64,000 nt of DNA, from positions 1 through 64,000 of the forward strand of contig NZ_AUXV01000006.1 in assembly GCF_001625575.1 (NCBI RefSeq), read 5' to 3'. Below are positions 9,471-18,488 of the stretch, in pieces. Source of the stretch: Pseudoalteromonas luteoviolacea S2607. Its GTDB lineage: Bacteria > Pseudomonadota > Gammaproteobacteria > Enterobacterales > Alteromonadaceae. The position numbers and the translations under genes are program-made. The notes under the pieces were generated by a model, which was given only the letters and a program-made list of their open reading frames with translations, was not told where the DNA came from and did no database searches. The first letter of the stretch is position 1. Each line of letters begins with the position of its first letter.

Positions 9471-9695
9471 ATTCCTGTATCAGTCTAACTATTCTTTTCT
9501 TCAAGCATTAATTAGTGTTTATCCCTTGTCTTTTTTATTCGCATATTTAATTTTCAAATGCTGTGTTTTCGTCTTTATTTTAGTTTCTATTCAGTTGTCA
9601 ACACTGACACTTTAAACTTAATTGCTCCGCTGTCGCAATAGACTGAAAGCGTAAGTATAAAAATAAGGGCAAGCCTTCACTTACCCAGTAAGACA

Positions 9696-10880
9696 CTAGA
9701 ACTTCGCGGCGTATGCTTCGGCTTGCTTCCACACTCTAAGTGTATTGCCACCAAGGATAAGCTTAATGTCCTTTTCACTATACCCTCTGTCTAGCAGGCC
9801 TTGAACAAGGTTGGGGTAAGTAGATACATCTTTTAGCCCAATGGGCAATGAATCACCCACGCCATCATAGTCTGAGCCAATACCAACATGCTCTATCCCA
9901 ATTAACTTCACAACGTGATCTATGTGATCTAATACTTGCTCTAATGTGGCAAATGGAAATGGGTTCCGAGCGATATAGGCAGCGCGGAAATCAGTTTTAT
10001 TAGCCCCGCGGCTGGTTGCTTCTTTTTCTTCTGTGCTGCGCTTGTCATACCAATTGCGAGATGAAGAAGTAACAAAGCTCGAGCCAAAATTGATTTGGAT
10101 TACACCGCCATTTTTCTTTAACGCTAAGAGCATGTCATCATCCATATTACGCTCAAACCCTGGCGTATATTTTCTCAGGGATGAATGAGATGCTATGACA
10201 GGCACCTTAGATACTTCCATTACCTGATAAAATGCGGCATCAGAAATGTGAGAAACATCGATAAGCATGCCAATTTTATTCATTTCGACAACGAGTTTTT
10301 TACCAAACGGACTGAGGCCTTTCCACTTTCTGCGGACGTCGTATGAAGAGTCAGAGATGTGGTTACTTTGTGAATGAGCAAGGGTGATATAGCGGACACC
10401 CCGGTCAAAGAAGTGGGTAAGATTAGCGAGTTCACCTTCAATTGGCGATCCATTTTCCATGCCCATTGCAATAGACATCAAACCTTTATCAAACTGCGCT
10501 TCGATATCTTTGGTGCTATACGCCATAGCAAACTTTTGAGGCGCACGTTGCGCTAATGCTTCCATGCCATCAATGAGCTGGTTGGCGAGTTGGTAGCTTT
10601 TCCCCTTACCTTCAAATTCTAGGCTGGCAGGGATATAAATTGACATGAAAGGCGCATTGAGGCCTCCTTTCATCGCGCGAGGATAATCAAAGTCACCACC
10701 TTGGGTTGCTTTTGAAACATCATCCCACTTCTCATTTATGCGATAGGGGACATCAATATGCGTGTCGATAAGGAGGTTCTCTTGAGCCAAACGAATGGCA
10801 CGTTCCGATGCAGAGTATTCTTTAGCATGAACCGATGAAACCGCTAATGCGAGAACACAAAGAGCTGAGCTTAACTTCAT
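9696..10880 (-). CDS. Exported M19 membrane-dipeptidase family protein
   Basis: A 394-residue zinc dipeptidase of the renal dipeptidase family (M19). A signal peptide spans about residues 1-19 (ending VHA). Metal ligands are visible in order: HID (in LIDTHIDVP), the bridging Glu in GMENGSPI, His in DVSHIS, His in ASHSS, and the late Asp motif GSDYDG. It likely hydrolyses dipeptides (possibly those with C-terminal D-residues) in the periplasm. Monocistronic, in the gap between the tRNA array and yheU. Confidence 0.93.
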   Translation of the reverse strand: MKLSSALCVLALAVSSVHAKEYSASERAIRLAQENLLIDTHIDVPYRINEKWDDVSKATQGGDFDYPRAMKGGLNAPFMSIYIPASLEFEGKGKSYQLANQLIDGMEALAQRAPQKFAMAYSTKDIEAQFDKGLMSIAMGMENGSPIEGELANLTHFFDRGVRYITLAHSQSNHISDSSYDVRRKWKGLSPFGKKLVVEMNKIGMLIDVSHISDAAFYQVMEVSKVPVIASHSSLRKYTPGFERNMDDDMLLALKKNGGVIQINFGSSFVTSSSRNWYDKRSTEEKEATSRGANKTDFRAAYIARNPFPFATLEQVLDHIDHVVKLIGIEHVGIGSDYDGVGDSLPIGLKDVSTYPNLVQGLLDRGYSEKDIKLILGGNTLRVWKQAEAYAAKF

Positions 10881-10966
10881 TTTTGCGCCTTTATTATGAT
10901 TGTGAAGTTTGATTGTAACAACTAATTCACGCGGCTCAATCCCAAAAGCAGTATTCTCGCTTGGTA

Positions 10967-11221
10967 TTAGTAAATGGATTCAGATTGATAGTCTTCGCTT
11001 TGCATCGCTTGGAACTGAGCTTTGCTCACAATATTGACTGATTCGTGTAATTCAGAGAATACGATTAGGGCTTCACCGCTTTGTAGTTGTGCTTTTACTT
11101 GTGCTACTTTTTGTTCTGTTGTGATTTCACTGTCACCATAGTCGGTTCCTTCTCGTAAAACGTAGTGCTCAATAAGGGTAACTAGGGTGGTTGGGTCAAT
11201 CTGTTGATATGGGATCAGCAT
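10967..11221 (-). CDS. yheU: YheU family protein
   Basis: A small conserved protein of 84 residues from the ATG at 11221, which yields the family's MLIPYQ start; an in-frame GTG three codons upstream overlaps the yheT stop and is less likely. The LREGTDYG and [10 protein letters not shown] motifs match enterobacterial YheU. Function unknown. Translationally coupled to yheT, as in E. coli. Confidence 0.93.
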   Translation of the reverse strand: MLIPYQQIDPTTLVTLIEHYVLREGTDYGDSEITTEQKVAQVKAQLQSGEALIVFSELHESVNIVSKAQFQAMQSEDYQSESIY

Positions 11222-11229
11222 AAATGTCA

Positions 11230-12210
11230 CTATTTAATAAGAGAATGAATATAGGCTGGAACGACTTGTTCTAGCCAATATATGGGTTTTAGCGGGTTTG
11301 CTCCAGTGATAAAGCCAACATGGCCGCCGCGCTGCGAAACAGCCAGTTGTATATGTTTGCTGATCTGCGCAGCAACAGGTACAGCTTGTTTAGATAGCAT
11401 TGGGTCATCTTCTGCATGGATCAGTAAAGTTGGTGTTTCAATGAGGCTTAAATAAGGTTGAGAGCTAGCCTGCGCGTAATAATCTTCAGCGCCTTTAAAC
11501 CCATGCAATGGTGCCGTTACTTGGTCATCGAATTGCCATAGGTCGTTAATTTCGGCAAGTTGCTCTGCATTTAATGGGATTTGTCCACTGATTTGACCAA
11601 GCTTTCGGGAGAAAGATTTTTTCATTCTATCTAACAAATATTTTTGATACAGCTTAAAGCAACTTTTGCGGATCACTTGGCAAGAAGAGGATAAGTGATA
11701 AGGGGCTGAAACAACCGCGGCACCTTGTAGTCCACTGCTTTGACCGCGTTCGCCTAAATACTTTGCTAATACATTACCACCTAAAGAAAACCCAACTGCA
11801 AACAGTGCGCGATCTGGAAAGCGTGTTTGTAAAGTCTTGATTAGATGACCGAGGTCTTGCGTTTCGCCACTATGGTAAGCCCTTGCTTGTTTATTAACTT
11901 CGCGAGAGCAGTTGCGAAAATGCATCAGTACGGCATCAAGCCCTGTTTTGGCGAGGGCATGCAACATTCCTTTGGCGTAAAAACTATTAATGTTGCCTTC
12001 TAAACCATGTAAAACAATGACTAACGGAGCTTGTTTGTTACCATTTTTAGCCCATGCCAATTCAAGGAAGTCATCATCCGGTGTCTGAAGATGTTCATAA
12101 TGGACATTGGCTTTGAGTCTGGGTCTAAATGCTCTCGGGAGTATTGTTTGCGCATGACGGTTACGCATCCACCAAGCTGGTCTAAAAGTAAGATCAAGCT
12201 GCTGTGACAT
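11230..12210 (-). CDS. yheT: YheT family alpha/beta hydrolase
   Basis: A 326-residue alpha/beta hydrolase of the YheT/ABHD1-3 family. The oxyanion segment is LHGLEGN, the nucleophile elbow GFSLGG, then HAEDDP and GGHVGF carry the acid and His of the triad. The N-terminal [11 protein letters not shown] motif is typical of the family. Substrate is not established, possibly lipids or esters. Gene order yheT-yheU is conserved; the gene lies downstream of the small-protein terminator and so probably has its own promoter. Confidence 0.93.
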   Translation of the reverse strand: MSQQLDLTFRPAWWMRNRHAQTILPRAFRPRLKANVHYEHLQTPDDDFLELAWAKNGNKQAPLVIVLHGLEGNINSFYAKGMLHALAKTGLDAVLMHFRNCSREVNKQARAYHSGETQDLGHLIKTLQTRFPDRALFAVGFSLGGNVLAKYLGERGQSSGLQGAAVVSAPYHLSSSCQVIRKSCFKLYQKYLLDRMKKSFSRKLGQISGQIPLNAEQLAEINDLWQFDDQVTAPLHGFKGAEDYYAQASSQPYLSLIETPTLLIHAEDDPMLSKQAVPVAAQISKHIQLAVSQRGGHVGFITGANPLKPIYWLEQVVPAYIHSLIK

Positions 12211-12303
12211 AAATTAGAATAGTTCTCTTGCTAACACTTTAACTTTGCCAGTGTATCAGAGCTGAACATAAAAGATAATTAACGGTACGAAATTGTGAAG
12301 CTG

Positions 12304-12345
12304 AAAATAAAAAGCACCCGACCAGCTGGGCTGATAAGGTGCTTT
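12304..12345 (-). terminator. Terminator of the small membrane protein gene
   Basis: AAAGCACC (12311-12318) pairs with GGTGCTTT (12338-12345); read on the minus strand, the second arm runs into TTTTTATTTT. It ends the transcript of the 46-codon gene before yheT. Confidence 0.75.
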
Positions 12346-12412
12346 GTGCGTCGTGCTTAATTCTTGAAACGGGAACTAAATTTGCTTAACAATCTTTTCG
12401 ACCTACATGTGT

Positions 12413-12553
12413 TTACTCAGGTATTTCTGCTTCATTGACCTTTTTAACAAAGTAGTAAACATAGTAGATGCACAGCGCGATCACGATCCCAAGTATGCCA
12501 AAAGATAAAAACAACACTGGGTCGGTAAAGAAATCTCTAAAGAATACGTTCAT
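12413..12553 (-). CDS. 46-residue membrane protein, DUF3149-like
   Basis: A short gene encoding 46 residues: MNVFFRDFFTDPVLFLSFG, then one hydrophobic transmembrane helix (about residues 13-36, rich in Ile/Val/Tyr), and a charged tail VKKVNEAEIPE. The FFRDFFTDPVL start fits the DUF3149 family of very small inner-membrane proteins. GAGGAG lies 8 bp before the ATG and a terminator follows 68 bp downstream, so all elements of a stand-alone gene are present. It sits between the TIGR02444 gene and yheT. Function unknown. Confidence 0.82.
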   Translation of the reverse strand: MNVFFRDFFTDPVLFLSFGILGIVIALCIYYVYYFVKKVNEAEIPE

Positions 12554-12672
12554 GGCTGTGTCTCCTCAATTTGTCGATGAATTAATAGTAGAGGAGCACC
12601 ACTATGATCGTTATGATCGAGATCAAGTTTATAAATTAACCGATATTGACTCGTGTTGACGCTTGATCTTGA

Positions 12673-13119
12673 TCATGATTTAGCGCTGAGAAACTGCTGC
12701 ACAAGGGACTCTGGCAAGTATAGTGCAAGGTTGTTCGCATCTGTGTTATACAATGTGGAGCACGTATTTACTTGTTCGACTAGAGAGTGCTGTTGGAGCT
12801 TTTCTAATTCAAGCTCCGCATTTAGCAAACTTGTTCGCGCCGCCGAGTAGTTAGGGGATGTACTGTGTTCAACTTTTAATGTACGACGAATTAGGCGATA
12901 GGGTGAAAGGAGCTGTTCGTCTAATTTCTCAGCGCATTGGATCAGTGCATTGACATCCGCTTGCGAAAGCTGTTGATTAAGCTCAGCTGTATAGTCCAGT
13001 AATAAGCACAAGTTGACGTTTTTGCCATGCGTATCTTGGAAGTGCAAGAGCACTTCCTCCATCTGTTTATTACTGTATAACTGGCAAGCATAGTGCCAAA
13101 AAAGCTCTTGCTCTAGCAT
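12673..13119 (-). CDS. TIGR02444 family protein
   Basis: A 148-residue protein beginning MLEQELFWHYACQLY, with the NLCLLLDY motif typical of TIGR02444, a family of unknown function found next to yheS in many gammaproteobacteria. Predominantly alpha-helical, no export signal. Its start overlaps the end of yheS by 7 bp, so it is translationally coupled to it. Confidence 0.88.
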   Translation of the reverse strand: MLEQELFWHYACQLYSNKQMEEVLLHFQDTHGKNVNLCLLLDYTAELNQQLSQADVNALIQCAEKLDEQLLSPYRLIRRTLKVEHSTSPNYSAARTSLLNAELELEKLQQHSLVEQVNTCSTLYNTDANNLALYLPESLVQQFLSAKS

Positions 13120-15035
13120 ATAGTCCCGTTTTCGGCGAACTGGCTTTCTTTTTCTTCCAGCTCTTCAAGAGCTATAAGCAAAGACTCTTCCGTGTCGTTT
13201 AATTCGGGGGTTAACTGAGCTTGCTGTGCTAATAGCTCAGTAAGCTTGGCTTTGTTTTCAGCTTCGTACAGTGAATTATCGGCGAGTTGGCTCTCAACTT
13301 CAGCGAGTGCAGAGGTGAGCTTGTCGAGCGACTTCTCTAATTTGTCGATGGATTTTTTCAGAGGTTGTACAGACTTTCTAAATTCAGCTTCTAAGCGTTT
13401 TTGCTCTTTGCGATTGACACTTGAATGCGCTTTGTCATCGACACCTGGCTTTTGTTTTGCCTCTTTATTGGCGCTGAGTAGCCATTGGTAATACTCATCT
13501 AGGTCATAACCAAAAGCAGAAACAGTCCCGTTATCAACAAGGTAATATTCGTCAGCGGTATTTTTCAGCATATGGCGGTCGTGCGAAACAGTGACCATCG
13601 CACCTTCAAAACCTTGTAGTGCCATCACTAAGGCATGACGCATCTCTAGGTCCAAGTGGTTGGTTGGCTCATCCAGTAATAAGAGGTTAGGTTGCTGATA
13701 CACTAACATAGCCAATACTAGGCGAGCTTTTTCTCCGCCAGAAAAAGGAGCGACTGGCTCAAGCGCCTTGTCACCATGAAAGGCAAACCCGCCAAGAAAG
13801 TCCCTGAGGCTCTGCTCAGTGGCGAGAGGGTCAAGTCGTTGTAAATGGGTGACCGCACTGGCTTGTAAATCTAGAGACTCTAGTTGGTGCTGAGCAAAGT
13901 AGCCTACTTTCAGCCCTTGGTGCTGAAATACCTCGCCAGCTTGAGGTTTTATATCACCTGCAAGTAGTTTGATAAGCGTTGATTTACCCGCACCATTTCT
14001 ACCCAATAGTGCAATTCGGCTACCCGGTACCAAATTAAACTTGATCTGGTGCAGTATGGTGACGTCACCATACCCAGCTTGGGCTTGGTCAAGTGTCATC
14101 AACGGGTTAGGGATATTTTCCGGGTTTTCGAACTCAAAGCTAAAGGGGGAATCAGCGTGCGCAGGAGCGAGTTTTTCCATTCGTTCGAGTGCTTTCACTC
14201 GGCTTTGAGCTTGCTTGGCTTTACTTGCTTTTGCTTTAAAGCGTGTAATGAACTTTTCTAAGTGTGCAATCGTTTCCTGTTGTTTTTCAAACATCGCTTG
14301 TTGCTGCGCCATTCGCTCTGCCTTTTGGCGTTCAAACTGAGAGTAATGACCTTTATAGACATTAATACACTGTTGATCTATGTGCCAAATTTGGTCAATG
14401 ACAGCATCTAAAAACTCTCTATCATGAGAGATCAGCACTAACGTTCCTTGATATGCTTTCAAAAAGCGCTCTAACCAGTATACAGCATCGAGATCTAAGT
14501 GGTTTGTAGGTTCGTCGAGCAACAATAGGTCAGCATCTCTGATCAGGGCTTGGGCCAAATTAAGGCGCATCCGCCAACCACCCGAAAACTCGCTAACGGC
14601 AAAGGCCAGTTGCTCGTTGCTAAATCCAAGTCCATGAAGTAGCTCTCCTGCTTTGGCCTCGATACCATACCCGCCTACAAGTTCTAACTGCTGGTGGATT
14701 TTTGCTTGCTGTTCACCGTCCGCCTTGGCTTCTGCTGCGTGAAGGGCTTCACGCAATGCGTAATACTGCTGATGGCCCTGTAACACATATTCAAGCGCAG
14801 AAATGGATAGTGCTGGCGTTTCCTGTTTCACGGAAGCAATGGACCAATCTTTTGGGATCTGAAAATCACCGGCATCAGCGTGCAATTGCGACTTTAATAA
14901 AGCGAATAGTGAGGACTTGCCGCAGCCGTTGGCACCGACTAGGCCGACTTTATGTTGGGCAAAAAGAGTTGCACTGGCATTTTTTAGCAGTGTTTTACCG
15001 CCACGTAACAGTTCAATATCAGAAAGTTGGATCAT
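13113..15035 (-). CDS. yheS: ABC-F family ATPase YheS
   Basis: A 640-residue ABC-F protein with two ATPase domains and no membrane segment. Walker A motifs are GANGCGKSS and GRNGAGKST, signatures FSGGWRMRL and FSGGEKARL, and both Walker B motifs read LLLLDEPTNHLD. The linker between domains holds the basic coiled-coil of the ABC-F P-site-tRNA interaction motif. The C-terminal region (about 530-635) is a charged coiled coil. These proteins bind the ribosomal E-site and rescue stalled translation. First gene of the yheS-TIGR02444 unit. Confidence 0.95.
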   Translation of the reverse strand: MIQLSDIELLRGGKTLLKNASATLFAQHKVGLVGANGCGKSSLFALLKSQLHADAGDFQIPKDWSIASVKQETPALSISALEYVLQGHQQYYALREALHAAEAKADGEQQAKIHQQLELVGGYGIEAKAGELLHGLGFSNEQLAFAVSEFSGGWRMRLNLAQALIRDADLLLLDEPTNHLDLDAVYWLERFLKAYQGTLVLISHDREFLDAVIDQIWHIDQQCINVYKGHYSQFERQKAERMAQQQAMFEKQQETIAHLEKFITRFKAKASKAKQAQSRVKALERMEKLAPAHADSPFSFEFENPENIPNPLMTLDQAQAGYGDVTILHQIKFNLVPGSRIALLGRNGAGKSTLIKLLAGDIKPQAGEVFQHQGLKVGYFAQHQLESLDLQASAVTHLQRLDPLATEQSLRDFLGGFAFHGDKALEPVAPFSGGEKARLVLAMLVYQQPNLLLLDEPTNHLDLEMRHALVMALQGFEGAMVTVSHDRHMLKNTADEYYLVDNGTVSAFGYDLDEYYQWLLSANKEAKQKPGVDDKAHSSVNRKEQKRLEAEFRKSVQPLKKSIDKLEKSLDKLTSALAEVESQLADNSLYEAENKAKLTELLAQQAQLTPELNDTEESLLIALEELEEKESQFAENGTIC

Positions 15036-15158
15036 AATATGCTCGACTTAAATCTTCTGGCTGCATGATAACATGGATCTATTACTCAACGACAAGCGTA
15101 TCAAAGCGCGGTGAACTAATATAAAATAACCCTTTCACAGAGAAGGCGGGGTAGTATT

Positions 15159-15359
15159 GTGAGAACTAAAAAGCGTTTTATTGCGGGCGCATCATGCCCA
15201 GCGTGTAACAAAATGGATGTCATGATGTTATACAAAGAACATGATGTTGAAAAAGTAGAGTGTGTAGAATGCGGCCATTCTATGACACAGCCTGAAGAGG
15301 CCGTGCAGGCATCAACCCGTCAATTTGAACAAGTGATCGGTGTGTTCAAGCCTCAATAA
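15159..15359 (+). CDS. yheV: YheV family zinc-ribbon protein
   Basis: A 66-residue protein with two cysteine pairs, CPAC and CVEC, 22 residues apart, forming a zinc ribbon; the KKRFIAGASCPAC start matches YheV. The start codon is GTG, preceded by AAGGCGGGG. Function unknown; it is found near yheS in enterobacteria too. Divergent from yheS. Confidence 0.9.
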   Translation: MRTKKRFIAGASCPACNKMDVMMLYKEHDVEKVECVECGHSMTQPEEAVQASTRQFEQVIGVFKPQ

Positions 15360-15369
15360 GAGAGGCAGA

Positions 15370-15389
15370 GATGCGCAACAGCGCGCATC
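15370..15389. terminator. GC-rich hairpin between yheV and slyX
   Basis: GATGCGC / GCGCATC with a 6-nt loop, located between two converging stop codons. It lacks a T-run, so termination is only probable. Confidence 0.4.
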
Positions 15390-15403
15390 ATCACAGATGA
15401 AGG

Positions 15404-15616
15404 TTAATAATGCGGTGGTGGTGGCTCTTGCTCAACTGGCATCATGTTATTATCTTTACCTTCACTAATTTTTTGAGCTAGCAGCTTGATTTGGTGCTGC
15501 ATCGTCGCCAGTCGGGACTGGTGCACTCTTAACTCATCGTTAAGTGTCTCGATGGTGTCTTCTTGAAAGGCAACTTTTGCTTCCAGCTCGAACACCCGAT
15601 TTTCTAATTCAGTCAT
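15404..15616 (-). CDS. slyX: SlyX
   Basis: A 70-residue protein, almost entirely a coiled coil (residues 1-50, heptads in ELENRVFELEAK and DTIETLNDEL), with the proline-rich tail PPPPHY that marks the SlyX family. Function unknown. The ATG overlaps the stop of the upstream WD40 gene by one base, so they are co-translated. Confidence 0.92.
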   Translation of the reverse strand: MTELENRVFELEAKVAFQEDTIETLNDELRVHQSRLATMQHQIKLLAQKISEGKDNNMMPVEQEPPPPHY

Positions 15617-16614
15617 TACTCTTTTACTCTTTCGAATTGTTCCATTAAGCCACTTGAGCTTTCTGTGACAAGCAGTGCATCTCTTTTCGCAAACGCAACA
15701 TCAAACACAACGGCTGATTTCGGCCGGCTTCCTTCTCGAGGTTTAACGAGCCAAGTATCCAATTTGGCACCATCGCTTACTCGCCACAATGTGAGTTGGC
15801 GGTTGGGTGAGCCCGTGGCGAGAAGATCTCCCTGCTGATTAAAGCGCACTGCGCTAAAGATTTTCTGGCGAGCAATATACTGTAATTGTGCAACAAGATC
15901 ACCCGAAGTGAGCTGCCATATGCTGGCTTTTTTCATGCTATCAGCAGTAAATGCGTATCGCCCTTGTGGATCGAGTGCAACTTTGGTGACTCTACTGGGG
16001 TGATTAAAGCGGTGAAGTACTTGCCCTGTCCGCGTATCCCAAAAGTAAGCGCTATAGTCATTGGCGCCTGTAAGCGCAAAGTGACCGTTGGGGGATAAAG
16101 CAATGCTATTAATTTTTTCTTGATGTCCAAGGAACTCTAAGCGCCTTCCGCTATCTAAGTCGAGATGGACAACGACATTGTCGCTGCGACCATAGAGTAC
16201 ATAGCGACCATTGTTGCTCACAGCAATGTCTCGAATTGTGCCGTTATCTATCTGATAATAACCAATATTGTTGCCGTCAGATAAACGCCAAACAGCAAAG
16301 CGGTTGCTGGCTGCTGTGACTGCAGTCGAGTTATCATGTGCAATAGCGAGAGAGTGAACCAGGTCGTCGGGTTGATCTGAGTGCGTCCACTGATATTGCA
16401 GTCCGTGAGCTGTGTTGTCCCATAAAACTACACCGTGTTCGACAGATGACACTAAACTGTAACGACCGTCGTGTGAAATAGCAGCAGCAAATGCACCTCT
16501 CGCAGCATGTTCTACCGTTAGATTTGCTTTTGAGCTGTCCGGTGAACATCCAGATACTGCAACAATTGCGGCACTAAATAAGAGCAGTATGTGCATTTTA
16601 AAAAATTTGGCCAT
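15616..16614 (-). CDS. WD40-repeat lipoprotein
   Basis: 332 residues from the ATG at 16614, which has GGGGAAAT upstream and gives a proper lipoprotein signal (AVSGC, Cys23); a longer in-frame reading adds 23 residues with no export logic. The mature part is a beta-propeller of about six to seven WD40-like repeats, seen as SHDGRYSLVSSVEHGVVLWD, SPNGHFALTGANDYSAYFWD, DPQGRYAFTADS and similar. Probably a periplasm-facing outer-membrane lipoprotein used as an interaction platform. It is divergent from fkpA, a periplasmic folding factor. Partner unknown. Confidence 0.85.
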   Translation of the reverse strand: MAKFFKMHILLLFSAAIVAVSGCSPDSSKANLTVEHAARGAFAAAISHDGRYSLVSSVEHGVVLWDNTAHGLQYQWTHSDQPDDLVHSLAIAHDNSTAVTAASNRFAVWRLSDGNNIGYYQIDNGTIRDIAVSNNGRYVLYGRSDNVVVHLDLDSGRRLEFLGHQEKINSIALSPNGHFALTGANDYSAYFWDTRTGQVLHRFNHPSRVTKVALDPQGRYAFTADSMKKASIWQLTSGDLVAQLQYIARQKIFSAVRFNQQGDLLATGSPNRQLTLWRVSDGAKLDTWLVKPREGSRPKSAVVFDVAFAKRDALLVTESSSGLMEQFERVKE

Positions 16615-16705
16615 AAATTCGGTATTTCCCCTTAACTCTATGATTTTCACCGAGTAGACTAGTGGTAAAATTGATTGGCCCACAAACCTGATATTAGCGT
16701 ATCAG

Positions 16706-16731
16706 GGAACTAATGTCGTCTATCACACTGA
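16706..16731 (+). promoter_or_regulatory. Weak sigmaE-like promoter candidate upstream of fkpA
   Basis: GGAACTA (16706-16712), 14-nt spacer, ACTGA (16727-16731). This resembles the extracytoplasmic-stress promoter (GGAACTT...TCTGA), which controls fkpA in E. coli, but the -10 has a mismatch and the spacer is short. A hypothesis only. Confidence 0.22.
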
Positions 16732-16889
16732 TATTTCCCTTGGTTGAGTTGTAGCAGTGAGATTCTTGGCTTTGACGGCAATGAGTGATAATGTGACATC
16801 ACCTTTTTTATATTAATAATTATTTAACAAGACAATGAGGTTAGAGAGCAACATTGGTTTCTAGCTGCTCGGATGTCGGAGAGAATAAA

Positions 16890-17645
16890 ATGAAACAAAC
16901 TATTAAGCTGTCTTTAATTGCAGCGTCAGTACTTGCATTAACTGCTTGTAACCAAAAGGCGCAGGAAACTGCAAAGGTTGAAGAAGTAAAACTTGAAACT
17001 GAAATTCAACAACAAGCGTACGGTATTGGCGCTTCAGTTGGTAACTTCTTGCAAAAAGACCTTGCTGACAAAAAAGAACTTGGTATCGAGCTTGATCAAG
17101 AGCTGCTAATGCGTGGCTTTAAAGATGCGCTTGCTGGTAACGCAAAGCTTGACGATGAAAAAATTCGTGAAGTGTTAACTGCACTAGATAGTTCTGTACG
17201 TGAGAAGCAAACTGCTAAAGCAGAAGCTGACGCGAAGAAGAATAAAGACGAAGGTCAAAAGTATCTTGCTGAAAATGCGAAGAAAGATGGCGTAACTGTT
17301 ACTGAGTCTGGTCTTCAGTACGAAGTAATGTCAACGGGCGAAGGCAAAAAGCCTGTTGCGACAGACATCGTTAAAGTACATTACAAAGGTACTCTACTAG
17401 ACGGTTCTGAGTTTGATAGCTCTTACTCTCGCAACCAGCCGGCTACTTTCCCACTTAACCAAGTTATTGCTGGTTGGACTGAAGGTCTACAATTAATGCC
17501 TGTTGGTTCTAAGTTCAAGTTCACGATTCCTTCAGAGCTTGGCTATGGTGAGCGTAACCTTGGCAAGATCCCTGCTAACTCAACACTTGTTTTCGAAGTT
17601 GAGCTACTTGAGATCCAAGAAGATAAAGAAAAGCCTGCAGAGTAA
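16890..17645 (+). CDS. fkpA: FKBP-type peptidyl-prolyl isomerase, lipoprotein form
   Basis: 251 residues from the ATG at 16890 (GGAGAG upstream), which produces the lipoprotein signal LALTAC with Cys20; an in-frame upstream reading adds 12 residues without a signal. Residues about 35-130 form the helical FKBP N-terminal dimerisation domain, and about 145-245 the FKBP catalytic domain (VHYKGTLLDGSEFDSS, GWTEGLQLM, IPSELGYGER). It catalyses proline isomerisation and acts as chaperone for envelope proteins. Unlike E. coli FkpA, the lipobox predicts membrane anchoring, as in Mip-type proteins. Confidence 0.93.
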   Translation: MKQTIKLSLIAASVLALTACNQKAQETAKVEEVKLETEIQQQAYGIGASVGNFLQKDLADKKELGIELDQELLMRGFKDALAGNAKLDDEKIREVLTALDSSVREKQTAKAEADAKKNKDEGQKYLAENAKKDGVTVTESGLQYEVMSTGEGKKPVATDIVKVHYKGTLLDGSEFDSSYSRNQPATFPLNQVIAGWTEGLQLMPVGSKFKFTIPSELGYGERNLGKIPANSTLVFEVELLEIQEDKEKPAE

Positions 17646-17656
17646 TTTGCAGCATT

Positions 17657-17683
17657 AAAAAAGGGCCCTTGAGGCCCTTTTTT
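17657..17683. terminator. Bidirectional terminator between fkpA and rsd
   Basis: AAAAAAGGGCC / GGCCCTTTTTT with a 5-nt loop, symmetrical A and T runs, serving both converging genes. Confidence 0.92.
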
Positions 17684-17692
17684 AATTCCGTA

Positions 17693-18163
17693 CTATTCGC
17701 TGTGATTGGCGAAGAGGTTATCGATTAGCTCATCCTCAAGCGCAAAACGCTGCTCTAACGCCTCTCCGAGTGAAGAAAGATCTTTATCAAAGTCCTCTAG
17801 ACCACTATCTGTTTTAGCTTCTGCATATTTGTCATTGAAGTCTAACGCTAAATCGGTCGAAGCGGTGATTCTCGGATAGATGGAGCGTGCTAGTTTCAGA
17901 CTTTCCGGGCCTTTCTCTTTACATGCTGCGACGATGTTGTCATAAATTTCGAAGTGTCCCGCAGACAAGTAATCCATTAATATTTGGCAAAAAGACTGGA
18001 TTTGAACTTGTTCAGGCAGTGCGTTATCGCTGTTTTCGAATGGAGATAGTCCCGCAACTTTATAGTACAGTAGCAACAGCTCCTGACGTTCCATAAGCCA
18101 ATTGTCGATTACACTATGGCTCCCTCCCCATTTTTGTTGGGCTTGTTCTAACCGTGAAAGCAT
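17693..18163 (-). CDS. rsd: Anti-sigma-70 factor Rsd/AlgQ
   Basis: 156 residues from the ATG at 18163, which has AAGGAG six bases upstream; the longer reading adds 14 residues. The MLSRLEQAQQKWGGSHSVID start and the internal QELLLLYYKVAG match the Rsd/AlgQ family. It binds region 4 of RpoD and frees core polymerase for alternative sigma factors in stationary phase. The neighbouring hemE is also close to rsd in enterobacteria. Confidence 0.92.
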   Translation of the reverse strand: MLSRLEQAQQKWGGSHSVIDNWLMERQELLLLYYKVAGLSPFENSDNALPEQVQIQSFCQILMDYLSAGHFEIYDNIVAACKEKGPESLKLARSIYPRITASTDLALDFNDKYAEAKTDSGLEDFDKDLSSLGEALEQRFALEDELIDNLFANHSE

Positions 18164-18354
18164 AGTTATCTCCTTAGCGGGTCGTTTTGTTATTAGGCCC
18201 TGCAATGACCAAGTTGCATTTTCTCAAAGAACACACTGTGTTTAAGAGCGTCCAAAACCGGATGTAAGTTTGGACCCAAAAATAGACAGCAATTTGGTAC
18301 TACCGAATACGTTATCTTGCCTTCTATGAAAAGGAAAACTGATGAAAAGATCAA

Positions 18355-18374
18355 CCACTTTTTGCAAAAAGTGG
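18355..18374. repeat. Perfect 20-bp palindrome
   Basis: CCACTTTTTGCAAAAAGTGG, self-complementary with no loop spacing. It could be a dimeric regulator site or, followed by GGATTTTCTTG, a weak hairpin end. No regulator can be named. Confidence 0.6.
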
Positions 18375-18488
18375 GGATTTTCTTGCATTTGTACCTTAGT
18401 TGGGTTTGTTGAGTGTGGTTGTTAATAATTCTAATTAAGTATTAACTAACAAAGACTTTTTTATTGGCATGATTCTGAATGCGTAAAC

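Noticed and set aside
12468..12850. Overlapping + strand frames opposite the 46-codon gene and the TIGR02444 gene
   Set aside because: They are antisense shadows without ribosome sites; the minus-strand genes have good ones and family matches.
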